Shown: positions 1 to 6,290 of the stretch, one piece after another
How positions within the stretch are numbered: position 1 is the first letter of the stretch
Layout of the letters: each line of letters begins with the position of its first letter
Assembly (NCBI GenBank): GCA_023390875.1
Contig: JAEWCA010000405.1
Coordinates: 1 to 7,511, forward strand
From: Actinomycetes bacterium
Lineage (GTDB): Bacteria; Actinomycetota; Actinomycetes; Actinomycetales; Cellulomonadaceae
Direction of reading: 5' to 3'
Length of the DNA: 7,511 bases
Program-made: the position numbers and the translations under genes
Notes under the pieces: generated by a model
What the model was told of the DNA's origin: nothing
The model's database searches: none
What the model saw: only the letters and a program-made list of their open reading frames with translations

Positions 1-42
1 CACGTCGGTGGTCGCCCGTCGGAAAGGTGCGCTACGGCCGGG

Positions 43-1194
43 TCACTTGCCGTGCTCCTCCTGCCACTGGCGCAGGAGCTCACGGTTCTGGTTGTGCTCG
101 TCGTTCGTCACGGCGAAGCGCGTCTCCCCCGTGTCCAGGTTGACGGTCACCCAGAACAGCCAGTCGCCCGGCTCCGGGTTGAGGACCGCGTCGATCGACA
201 CCTCGCCGGGCGACGAGATCGGCCCGGGAGGCAGCCCGAGGTGCCGGTAGGTGTTGTACGGGTTCGACGGGTCCTGCGTCATCGCCGTCGTCAGCTGCGT
301 GCCCGGGATGCCCAGGCCGTACGCGACCGTCGCGTCGATCTGCAGTGGCATCTGCTTGTCGAGCCGGTTGTCGATGGCGCGGGCGACCTTCGGGCGGTCC
401 TCCGCGAGCTTCGCCTCCCGCTCGACGATCGACGCCTTGTTGAGCACGGTCTCCCACTGGTCGTTCGGGACACCCTTCGCCGTGAGGACCGCGACGGTCT
501 TCGCCGTCATCTGCTGCAGCACGCTCGCGGCGGACGCGCCGGGCTCGACGGGGTACGTCGCAGGGAACAGCCAGCCCTCGAGGTTGCCGCCCGCCTCGGC
601 CGGCAGACCGATGGCGGCCGGGTCGGCCGCGGCGGCCTGCAGGTCCTCGATCGGGATGAGCGTGACCTCGTTGACCTTCGCGAGGATCTGCTGGACGGTC
701 TGGCCCTCGGGGATCGTGACGCCCATGGTCGCGCGGCTCGACGGGTTGAGGAGCGCGAGGACCGCGTCGGAGGCCTTCATCTCGAGCAGCAGGTTGTACG
801 TGCCGGGCTGGATCTTGATGGCGTCGGGGTTCGCCGCGTACGCGCGGTTGAACGCCTTCTCGGTCGCGACGACGCCTGCCACCTGCAGCGTGTGGGCCAT
901 GGCGGCGCCGGTGTCACCGTCCGCGACGACGACGCGCGCGGCCGGGTGGCCGGGACCCGGGTAGTCCTCGACGCCGGCCTCGTCGGAGCTGCCGTGGAAG
1001 AACCCGCCGACGAGCTCGGAGACGACGTAGCCGGCCCCGGCGACGAGCACGAGCGCGACGATCAGCACCCACACGGAGCGACGGCGGCGCTTCTTGCGCT
1101 CGCGCTGCGCCCGCGCGCGGCCGCGGGACCGGGAACGCCGCGACTCGGGCGACGACGACGATCTGGCGGCGGGGTCGCCGAAGAGATCTGTCAC
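43..1194 (-). CDS. mltG: Endolytic murein transglycosylase MltG
   Basis: MltG (YceG-like) is a membrane-anchored lytic transglycosylase that cleaves nascent glycan strands and so helps set peptidoglycan strand length. The chosen 383-residue form has a basic cytoplasmic region (about 17-39, many Arg and Lys), a transmembrane helix (about 40-62, VWVLIVALVLVAGAGYVVSE) and then an extracytoplasmic part. A LysM-like subdomain spans about 86-150. The catalytic domain contains ASIVEREA at 254-261, where E258 matches the catalytic glutamate of E. coli MltG. Further conserved segments are LQIDATVAYGLG (284-295), SNPYNTYRHLGLPPGPISSPG (310-330) and TNDEHNQN near the end. The start is uncertain: GTG at 1194 has the best ribosome binding site, GTG at 1245 would add 17 residues and begin 7 bases after the ruvX stop, and ATG at 1284 would overlap ruvX. 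It is the last complete gene of the alaS-ruvX-mltG unit. In relatives aroE often follows, but the 42 bases left here show no clear start. Confidence 0.95.
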   Translation of the reverse strand: MTDLFGDPAARSSSSPESRRSRSRGRARAQRERKKRRRRSVWVLIVALVLVAGAGYVVSELVGGFFHGSSDEAGVEDYPGPGHPAARVVVADGDTGAAMAHTLQVAGVVATEKAFNRAYAANPDAIKIQPGTYNLLLEMKASDAVLALLNPSSRATMGVTIPEGQTVQQILAKVNEVTLIPIEDLQAAAADPAAIGLPAEAGGNLEGWLFPATYPVEPGASAASVLQQMTAKTVAVLTAKGVPNDQWETVLNKASIVEREAKLAEDRPKVARAIDNRLDKQMPLQIDATVAYGLGIPGTQLTTAMTQDPSNPYNTYRHLGLPPGPISSPGEVSIDAVLNPEPGDWLFWVTVNLDTGETRFAVTNDEHNQNRELLRQWQEEHGK

Positions 1195-1201
1195 CTGGTC
1201 A

Positions 1202-1205
1202 CTCC
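1202..1205 (-). promoter_or_regulatory. Ribosome binding site of mltG, deciding its start
   Basis: GGAG on the minus strand sits 7 bases before the GTG at 1194, an ideal spacing, and gives the protein start TDLFGDP. A second GGAG at 1256-1259 (the end of ruvX) lies 10 bases before an in-frame GTG at 1245. The first is preferred. Confidence 0.55.
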
Positions 1206-1252
1206 GCTCCACCGGTGCCCACCAGTCGGTCTGGCTGTTGCTCACGTGTGCG

Positions 1253-1816
1253 TCACTCCAGAGTCGTTCCTCCGTCACCTGCATCCCCCCCGCGCGCCAC
1301 AGGATCGTGCTGAGGTGGGTCGGCGTCGACCCGTTCTCCGGGACGCCGTCCCGTTGCACGCTCCGCGTCCAGCGCGTACTGCAGGATCACCACCGCGGCC
1401 GCCTGGTCGACGACCTGCCGGTGGCGGCGTCCGGATCGGCCGGACGCATGCAGCGCGTGATGAGCGGACACCGTGCTCATCCGCTCGTCGACCAGCCGCA
1501 CCCTCACGGGTGCGACGGCCTGCGCCAGTTGGACAGCGTACGCGCGCGCAGCACCGGATGCGGCACCTTCGGTACCGGACAAGTGCCGCGGAAGTCCGAC
1601 GTACACAACTGCCGCACCACGTTCGCCCACCTCGCGCACGATCTGCGCGACGTCCGCCGGCAGGCCACGGCCCGGTCTCTCCTTGGCGCGCGCGAGCGTC
1701 GCCACCGGTGTCGCGAGCAGCCCGTCCGGGTCGCTCGTCGCGAGACCCACCCGGACGGACCCGACGTCGACCGCGAGCCGGACGCCGCGGACGACCACGT
1801 CCTCGTCGCGCGCCAC
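1253..1816 (-). CDS. ruvX: Putative pre-16S rRNA nuclease / Holliday junction resolvase RuvX (YqgF)
   Basis: This 187-residue YqgF-family protein has an RNase H-like (RuvC-type) fold. Family members process the 5' end of 16S rRNA and have been linked to Holliday junction resolution. Visible motifs are the first catalytic strand LAVDVGSVRVG with D17, VYVGLPRHLSGTEG (71-84), VRLVDERMST with D110 and E111, and VDQAAAVVILQ with D137. A C-terminal tail from about 152 on is long (about 36 residues), polar and rich in Gly, Asp and Arg, so the protein exceeds the usual 140-170. The GTG at 1816 begins one base after the alaS stop (TGACGTG) with no strong ribosome binding site, which suggests translational coupling. 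A GTG at 1798 is possible but has GAGGA only one base away. Its last codons, CTGGAG-TGA, supply a GGAG that may serve an upstream mltG start. The family call is firm; which of the proposed activities applies is not shown here. Confidence 0.95.
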   Translation of the reverse strand: MARDEDVVVRGVRLAVDVGSVRVGLATSDPDGLLATPVATLARAKERPGRGLPADVAQIVREVGERGAAVVYVGLPRHLSGTEGAASGAARAYAVQLAQAVAPVRVRLVDERMSTVSAHHALHASGRSGRRHRQVVDQAAAVVILQYALDAERATGRRPGERVDADPPQHDPVARGGDAGDGGTTLE

Positions 1817-1817
1817 G

Positions 1818-4496
1818 TCAGTCGCTCAGCGCGCCGACGACCGCCCCGAGTGCGTCACCGAGCTTGGTCGCGTCCGTGCCGCCACCCTGCGCGAGGTCGT
1901 CCTTGCCGCCACCGCCACCGCCGAGCACGCCCGACGCCGTGCGCACGAGCTGACCGGCGCGCACGCCCGCCGCACGCGCAGCCGCGTTGGTCGCGACCAC
2001 CACGACCGGGCGCCCGTTGCTCGTGCCGCCGACCGCCACGACCGCCGGAGCCGACTCGCCGAGCCGGTTCCTCAGGTCGAGCACGAGCGTGCGGACGTCG
2101 TCGGCGGAGACCTCGCCCGCGTCGTGCGTCACGACGCGCGTGCCGCCGACGGTCTGCGCGCCCTCGACCAGTGCCGCCGCCGACGCCAGGAGCTGACCCG
2201 CACGCATGGTGGCGAGCTTCTTCTCGGAGTCCTTGACGCGCGCGAGCAGCGACGACACGCGGTCCGCGAGCTCGTCCGGCCGGGCGCCCAGCAGCCCGGA
2301 GAGCTGGCCGACGAGCGCCCGCTCCTTGGCCTGGTAGCCGTACGCGCCCGCTCCCACGAGCGCGTCGACGCGGCGCACGCCCGAGCCGATCGCCGACTCC
2401 GACAGCAGCGTGACGAGGCCCAGCTCGCCCGACCGCTTGACGTGCGTCCCCGCGCACAGCTCGAGCGACCAGCCGTCGCCGATGTCGACGACCCGGACCT
2501 CGTTGCCGTACTTCTCGCCGAACAGCGCCATCGCGCCCTTCGCGCGCGCCTCGTCGATCGCCATGACCGAGTCGGTCACCTCGAGGTCGTCCTGCAGGCG
2601 CTGGTTGACCCGCTCCTCGATCTCCGCGACGACCTCGCTCGGCGTCGCGGACGGCGACCGGAAGTCGAACCGCAGGCGGCTCGGCGCGTTGAGCGAGCCG
2701 GCCTGCGTGGCGGACTCGCCGATCGACTCGTGGAGCGCCTTGTGGACGAGGTGCGTCGCCGTGTGGGCGCGCGCGATGGCCCGACGACGGCCGAGGTCGA
2801 TCTTCGCGGTGCCGCGCTCGCCGAACGTCACGGTGCCGTCGACCAGCCGGCCGTGGTGCACGGACAGGCCCTTGACGGGTGCCTGGACGTCGTCGACCTC
2901 GATCCGCGCGCCGCCGTCGAGCACGATCACGCCGGTGTCGGCCTGCTGGCCGCCCGCCTCCGCGTAGAACGGCGTCACGTCGAGGACGACCTCGACGTCC
3001 GCCGGCGCCGTCGCGGCGGGCGCGGGCACGCCGTCGACGAGGAGCCCGACGACCTGCGAGCGCGCCTCGGAGTCCGTGTACCCGATGAACTGCACCGGCT
3101 TCGCCGCGGTCTCGCTGAGCGTCGAGTGCAGCTCCTGGTACGCCGCCGTGTCGGCACGACCGGCACGCTTCGCGAGCGCGTCGGCCCGCGCACGCTCGCG
3201 CTGCGCCTGCATGAGCGTCCGGAACGCCTGCTCGTCGACGGACACGCCCTGCTCGGCCGCCATCTCGAGCGTGAGGTCGATCGGGAAGCCGTACGTGTCG
3301 TGCAGCGCGAACGCCTGGTCGCCGGACAGCACCGGCATCGGCGCACCCTTGGCCGCCTGCACCGCGGTGTCGAGGATCGTGGTGCCGGCCGCGAGCGTGC
3401 GCCGGAACGTCTCCTCCTCGGCGTACGCGACCTGGCTGATCCGGTCGAAGCTCTGCGCGAGCTCCGGGTACGACGCGCTCATCGCGTCACGGCTCATCGG
3501 CAGCAGCACCGGCAGCGCCGGGTCGTCGACGCCGAGCAGGCGCATCGCGCGGATGGAGCGGCGCAGCAGCCGGCGCAGCACGTACCCGCGGCCCTCGTTC
3601 GACGGCGTGACGCCGTCGCCCATGAGCATGAGGCCGGAGCGGACGTGGTCCGCCACGACGCGCATGCGCACGTCGTCGTCGTGGTTCGCGCCGTAGCGGC
3701 GACCCGACATCTGCACCGCGCCGTCGATGACGGGCCGCACCTCGTCGATCTCGTACATGTTGTCGACGCCCTGCAGCAGGTACGCGACCCGCTCGAGACC
3801 CATGCCGGTGTCGATGTTCCTCTGCTTGAGCTCGCCGAGGATCGGGAAGTCCTCCTTGCCCCCGCCGTCGCCGCGCTCGTACTGCATGAACACGAGGTTC
3901 CAGATCTCGAGGTACCGGTCCTCGTCGACGACCGGGCCGCCCTCGGCACCGAACTCGGGACCGCGGTCGACGTAGATCTCCGAGCACGGGCCCGCCGGTC
4001 CGCGCGCACCCGTCGACCAGAAGTTGTCCTTCATGCCGCGGCGCTGGATCCGCTCGTCGGGCAGCCCCGCGATGCGCTTCCAGAGCGCGACCGCCTCGTC
4101 GTCGTCGTGGTACACGGTGACCCAGATCTTGTCGGGGTCGAAGCCGTACCCGCCCTCGGCCTGCGGCGACGTCACCAGGCGCCACGCGTGCGTGATCGCG
4201 CCTTCCTTGAAGTAGTCGCCGAACGAGAAGTTGCCGTTCATCTGGAAGAACGTGCCGTGCCGCGTGGTCTTGCCGACCTCTTCGATGTCGAGCGTGCGCA
4301 CGCACTTCTGCACGCTCGTCGCGCGCGGCCACGGCGGCGTCTGCTCGCCGAGCATGTACGGGATGAACGGCACCATGCCCGCGATGACGAACAGCGTCGA
4401 CGGGTCCGGCGAGATGAGGGGGGCCGACGGCACGACGGCGTGACCCTGACCCTCGAAGTAGTCGAGCCAACGCTGGCGGATCTCGGCGGTGCGCAT
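1818..4496 (-). CDS. alaS: Alanyl-tRNA synthetase
   Basis: This 892-residue cytoplasmic class II synthetase charges tRNA-Ala with alanine using ATP and hydrolyses mischarged Ser- or Gly-tRNA-Ala. The catalytic domain begins at once ([19 protein letters not shown]). Motif 1 lies around 30-50, motif 2 around 79-96 ([18 protein letters not shown]), and motif 3 contains [13 protein letters not shown]. The editing domain has both metal-ligand motifs, HTATH at 578-582 and CAGTH at 681-685. The C-terminal C-Ala domain ends with a glycine run at 859-864 followed by KDDLAQGGG, the expected DHHA1-type signature. Size and domain order are normal. The ATG at 4496 is chosen because GAGGA lies 4 bases upstream and because it gives the family N-terminus; the in-frame GTG at 4538 would add 14 unrelated residues. 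It follows the small membrane protein gene by 92 bp and precedes ruvX by one base, so it is co-transcribed at least with ruvX and mltG. Confidence 0.99.
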   Translation of the reverse strand: MRTAEIRQRWLDYFEGQGHAVVPSAPLISPDPSTLFVIAGMVPFIPYMLGEQTPPWPRATSVQKCVRTLDIEEVGKTTRHGTFFQMNGNFSFGDYFKEGAITHAWRLVTSPQAEGGYGFDPDKIWVTVYHDDDEAVALWKRIAGLPDERIQRRGMKDNFWSTGARGPAGPCSEIYVDRGPEFGAEGGPVVDEDRYLEIWNLVFMQYERGDGGGKEDFPILGELKQRNIDTGMGLERVAYLLQGVDNMYEIDEVRPVIDGAVQMSGRRYGANHDDDVRMRVVADHVRSGLMLMGDGVTPSNEGRGYVLRRLLRRSIRAMRLLGVDDPALPVLLPMSRDAMSASYPELAQSFDRISQVAYAEEETFRRTLAAGTTILDTAVQAAKGAPMPVLSGDQAFALHDTYGFPIDLTLEMAAEQGVSVDEQAFRTLMQAQRERARADALAKRAGRADTAAYQELHSTLSETAAKPVQFIGYTDSEARSQVVGLLVDGVPAPAATAPADVEVVLDVTPFYAEAGGQQADTGVIVLDGGARIEVDDVQAPVKGLSVHHGRLVDGTVTFGERGTAKIDLGRRRAIARAHTATHLVHKALHESIGESATQAGSLNAPSRLRFDFRSPSATPSEVVAEIEERVNQRLQDDLEVTDSVMAIDEARAKGAMALFGEKYGNEVRVVDIGDGWSLELCAGTHVKRSGELGLVTLLSESAIGSGVRRVDALVGAGAYGYQAKERALVGQLSGLLGARPDELADRVSSLLARVKDSEKKLATMRAGQLLASAAALVEGAQTVGGTRVVTHDAGEVSADDVRTLVLDLRNRLGESAPAVVAVGGTSNGRPVVVVATNAAARAAGVRAGQLVRTASGVLGGGGGGKDDLAQGGGTDATKLGDALGAVVGALSD

Positions 4497-4521
4497 GGTG
4501 TCCTCGTGTGTCGTTCGGTCC

Positions 4522-4537
4522 TGTCCCGGTCGGGACA
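4522..4537 (-). other. Hairpin upstream of alaS
   Basis: TGTCCC pairs with GGGACA over 6 bp around the loop GACC, ending 25 bases before the alaS ATG and clear of the ribosome binding site (GAGGA at 4501-4505). It is too small and lacks the conserved elements of a T-box, so no riboswitch is claimed. Confidence 0.3.
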
Positions 4538-4560
4538 TCGTGCTCGGTGGTGCACCGTCT

Positions 4561-4576
4561 CGCGAAGGCGTTCGCG
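4561..4576 (-). other. Hairpin after the small membrane protein gene
   Basis: CGCGAA pairs with TTCGCG over 6 bp around a 4-base loop, 12 bases after the stop at 4589. There is no T-run. It may attenuate or stabilise the transcript between the two membrane-protein genes and alaS, or it may be chance in GC-rich DNA. Confidence 0.3.
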
Positions 4577-4588
4577 GCGGCGCTCAGA

Positions 4589-4945
4589 TCAGAAGAAGGC
4601 GTACCCGTCGTCGTCGTCCGGGTCCTCCGTGGGGCCGACCCAGTCCTCGCGCGCCCGCCGTGCCGCGAACGCCCGCCGCAGGTCGGCGACCCGCTCGGGC
4701 CGCTCGGCCCGCAGCGCGTCGACGTCGACGTCACCGACGAGGTCGTGCCGCAGCTGCTGCTCGCGCTCGGCCATCCCGGTGCGGAACTCGTGCTGCGCGG
4801 TGCGGACGGCGGTCATCAGCCGGCCGACGCCCTGGACCGCGTCCGTGGTGCCCGCCGGGACGTACGCGTCGACGAGCTGGCGGCCCTTGCGGACCACCAG
4901 GATCGTCGCGACGACCCCGACGCCGACCCACACGAGCCGCCGCAT
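4589..4945 (-). CDS. Small membrane-anchored hypothetical protein (possibly DUF6167-like)
   Basis: This gene encodes 118 residues from the ATG at 4945, or 119 if the GTG at 4948 is used. Both starts overlap the DUF948 stop, by 1 base (TGATG) or 4 bases (GTGA), implying translational coupling. An N-terminal hydrophobic helix (about 3-20, RLVWVGVGVVATILVVRKG) is followed by a positively charged stop-transfer segment. The rest is a charged, mostly helical region (about 30-100) rich in Arg and Glu. The C-terminus is acidic and then aromatic: DPDDDDGYAFF. No enzymatic motif is visible. Its position between DUF948 and alaS and its build resemble the small actinobacterial proteins annotated as DUF6167, but that family name is from memory and uncertain. 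The coding frame is supported by GC-rich third positions and the tight overlap. The function is unknown, though tight coupling suggests it works with the DUF948 protein. Confidence 0.8.
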   Translation of the reverse strand: MRRLVWVGVGVVATILVVRKGRQLVDAYVPAGTTDAVQGVGRLMTAVRTAQHEFRTGMAEREQQLRHDLVGDVDVDALRAERPERVADLRRAFAARRAREDWVGPTEDPDDDDGYAFF

Positions 4946-5310
4946 CACTTGCCCCGGCGCGGTGCGGTGAGCCCGGACAGCGCGCGCCGCACGCCGTAGG
5001 AGAACGCCGCGACCTTGATCATCGGCGCGCCGACCGTGGCGGCGAACAGCGACGTCAGCGCCGAGACGTTCTCCGACACCTGGGCGGCCGCCGTGGTCAC
5101 GGTGTCGATGTTCTCGAGCTGCGTGTTCGAGGACGCGACGAGCGTGGCCGTCTCGTCGAGCACGGGCACCGTGTGGTCCGTCAGCTCCTTGAGGGAGGCG
5201 GTGGCCCCGTCGAACGTCCGCCCCAGCTTGACCAGCGGCACGGCGAGGAACCCGACGAGCCCCACGAACGCGACCGCGGCGATGAGGCCCGCGACGTCAC
5301 CGACCGACAT
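4945..5310 (-). CDS. DUF948 family membrane-anchored protein
   Basis: This 121-residue protein has an N-terminal transmembrane helix at about residues 6-28 (AGLIAAVAFVGLVGFLAVPL). A polar helical stretch with heptad-like spacing follows (about 33-90: LKELTDHTVPVLDETATLVA and onward), probably a coiled coil in the cytoplasm or at the membrane face. The C-terminus is short and basic (TAPRRGK). The pattern and the position next to alaS match the DUF948 family of small Gram-positive membrane proteins of unknown function, some of which are annotated as general-stress or methyl-accepting-like. The ATG at 5310 has GGAGGG four bases upstream (5315-5320), so the start is well supported. It follows the rpsD terminator and overlaps the next gene by one base (TGATG), so it probably heads the operon with its partner. 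The function is unknown; the family call rests on recalled features. Confidence 0.85.
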   Translation of the reverse strand: MSVGDVAGLIAAVAFVGLVGFLAVPLVKLGRTFDGATASLKELTDHTVPVLDETATLVASSNTQLENIDTVTTAAAQVSENVSALTSLFAATVGAPMIKVAAFSYGVRRALSGLTAPRRGK

Positions 5311-5349
5311 GCCACCCTCCAGTCCGGGATCCCGACGACCCCGCCGGAA

Positions 5350-5355
5350 ACCCTA
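5350..5355 (-). promoter_or_regulatory. Candidate -10 box for the DUF948 unit
   Basis: TAGGGT on the minus strand lies about 40 bases before the DUF948 start and downstream of the rpsD terminator, where a promoter would be expected. No TTGACA-like -35 is visible at the usual spacing, so the assignment is weak. If real, the untranslated leader would be about 30 nt. Confidence 0.22.
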
Positions 5356-5414
5356 CCCACGAACCCGCCGCGCACGTGCACGACGCCACCGACCGCCCCG
5401 CCCGTCCCCTGACG

Positions 5415-5456
5415 CACGAACGCCCCGCGTGCGACCAGCGCAGCGGGGCGTTCGTG
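5415..5456 (-). terminator. Probable intrinsic terminator of rpsD
   Basis: Nine bases after the rpsD stop, CACGAACGCCCCGC pairs perfectly over 14 bp with its complement at 5415-5428. Inside the stem, TGCG pairs with CGCA with one bulged base, and the loop has five bases. There is no T-run after it, which is common for actinobacterial terminators. The arms are perfectly paired and the position is right. Because it is symmetric it could act in both directions, but no plus-strand gene is present. Confidence 0.8.
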
Positions 5457-5465
5457 AAGCCTGGG

Positions 5466-6092
5466 TCAGCGGGCGTAGTACTCGACGACCAGCTGGACCT
5501 CGCAGGTCACGGGGACCTCAGCGCGCTTGGGGGCGCGCACCAGCACGGCGCTGAGCTTCTCGAGCTGCACGTCGAGGTAGCCCGGGACGGCCGGCAGCAC
5601 GTCGCGGTGCGCACCGGCGGCGGCGACCTGGAACGGCACGGTGGCCTGGCTCTTCGGCTTGATCTGCAGCGTCTGGCCGGGCTTCACGCGGAACGACGGG
5701 CGGTCCACGATCTTGCCGTCGACGAGCACGTGACGGTGCACGACGACCTGGCGGGCCTGCAGGATGGTGCGGGCGAAGCCCGACCGCAGGACGAGCGCGT
5801 CGAGACGCGTCTCGAGGTTCTCGACGAGCGCCTCACCGGTCAGGCCCGGGGCCTTGCGGGCGTCCTCGTACGCACGGGCGAGCTGCTTCTCGCGAAGCGC
5901 GTACTGCGCGCGCAGACGCTGCTTCTCACGCAGACGGACGGCGTAGTCCGACTCGGTGCGGCGACGGGCACGGCCGTGCTCACCGGGCGGGTAGGGGCGC
6001 TTCTCGAAGTGCTTGACGGCCTTGGGCGTCAGGGCCAGGCCGAGCGCGCGGCTCAGGCGGACCTGGCGACGCGAGCGGGTCACACTGCTCAC
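5466..6092 (-). CDS. rpsD: 30S ribosomal protein S4
   Basis: This 208-residue protein is S4, a primary 16S rRNA binding protein that nucleates assembly of the 30S body and is often an autogenous repressor. The N-terminal domain (about 1-95) contains the conserved LTPKAVKHFEKRPYPPGEHG (21-40). The S4 RNA-binding domain spans about 96-158, with RLDALVLRSG followed by ARQVVVHRHVLVDGK. It ends in VEYYAR, a typical S4 C-terminus. The GTG start is chosen because of the AGGAAG site 7 bases upstream and because it gives SSVTRSRRQVRLSRALG, the expected N-terminus. The N-terminal zinc-ligand cysteines of classical S4 are absent; the only cysteine is C197. This is the cysteine-lacking (C-minus) type, also recalled from Streptomyces near alaS, as opposed to copies in the rpoA operon. 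It appears to be its own transcription unit, with a long upstream gap and a strong hairpin after the stop. Confidence 0.97.
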   Translation of the reverse strand: MSSVTRSRRQVRLSRALGLALTPKAVKHFEKRPYPPGEHGRARRRTESDYAVRLREKQRLRAQYALREKQLARAYEDARKAPGLTGEALVENLETRLDALVLRSGFARTILQARQVVVHRHVLVDGKIVDRPSFRVKPGQTLQIKPKSQATVPFQVAAAGAHRDVLPAVPGYLDVQLEKLSAVLVRAPKRAEVPVTCEVQLVVEYYAR

Positions 6093-6099
6093 AGAGATA

Positions 6100-6105
6100 C
6101 TTCCT
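6100..6105 (-). promoter_or_regulatory. Ribosome binding site of rpsD
   Basis: AGGAAG on the minus strand lies 7 bases before the GTG at 6092. This fixes the start at that GTG rather than at the upstream in-frame GTG at 6122, which would add ten residues not seen in S4 proteins. Confidence 0.75.
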
Positions 6106-6168
6106 GTCGTTGTAGACGTCACACCCGAAGTCGGAGTCGTTCCGCCGGGCGTGGGGCCGACCGTGGAT

Positions 6169-6190
6169 GCGTCGCGTCTGTTCTCGACGC
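6169..6190 (-). other. Stem-loop in the putative rpsD leader
   Basis: GCGTCG pairs perfectly with CGACGC across a 10-base loop on the minus strand, 77 bases before the rpsD start. Its role is unknown. Ribosomal protein S4 represses its own operon through leader structure in E. coli and Bacillus, so a regulatory element is possible here, but no similarity to a known S4-binding leader was established. Confidence 0.3.
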
Positions 6191-6221
6191 TGGCTAAGGC
6201 CCCAGGTGGCCGTCCGGCTGA

Positions 6222-6239
6222 GGGTGTGCACGCACACCC
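6222..6239 (-). other. Hairpin between rarA and rpsD
   Basis: A perfect 7-bp stem (GGGTGTG paired with CACACCC) encloses a 4-base loop, CGTG, 51 bases after the rarA stop. No T-run follows on the minus strand. It could be a U-tract-less terminator for rarA, or the first element of a structured rpsD leader if transcription starts upstream of it near 6253. The sequence alone does not decide between these. Confidence 0.4.
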
Positions 6240-6259
6240 GTCCCGCGGACGACCTGGAC

Positions 6260-6265
6260 ACTCTA
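6260..6265 (-). promoter_or_regulatory. Candidate -10 box upstream of rpsD
   Basis: The minus strand reads TAGAGT here, matching four of six positions of TATAAT, inside a GC-rich gap where such a hexamer stands out. No convincing -35 box lies 16-18 bases upstream; the best partner is TTCGGG at a 19-base spacing, which is poor. If real, transcription would begin near 6253 and rpsD would have a leader of about 160 nt. The other candidate, TACAAC at 6109-6114, would place the transcript start on top of the ribosome binding site and is less likely. Confidence 0.22.
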
Positions 6266-6290
6266 CCCTGCGACCGGCCGGAACCCCGAA

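Noticed and set aside
1..42. Start of aroE at the left edge
   Set aside because: Relatives often have aroE after mltG, but the 42 bases show only a GTG at the very edge with no ribosome binding site and no readable protein.
1245..1284. ATG at 1284 as the mltG start
   Set aside because: It would overlap ruvX by 32 bases and has a G-run directly against the start with no spacing. The GTG at 1194 has a well-spaced GGAG and gives a more typical N-terminus.
52..1953. Open frame of 633 codons on the plus strand
   Set aside because: It lies opposite mltG and ruvX and has the same shadow composition, with no recognisable motif or ribosome binding site.
4497..4588. T-box riboswitch before alaS
   Set aside because: The gap is only 92 bp, with no T-box consensus, no specifier stem and no terminator with a T-run.
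1473..4970. Open frame of 1165 codons on the plus strand, opposite alaS
   Set aside because: It is antisense to alaS, which has all expected AlaRS motifs. Long stop-free antisense frames are normal when codon third positions are nearly all G or C. The predicted protein is Arg-, Val- and Asp-rich low-complexity sequence with no domain.
5376..6197. 273-codon open frame on the plus strand
   Set aside because: It is antisense to rpsD and runs through the rpsD terminator; composition is that of a shadow frame.
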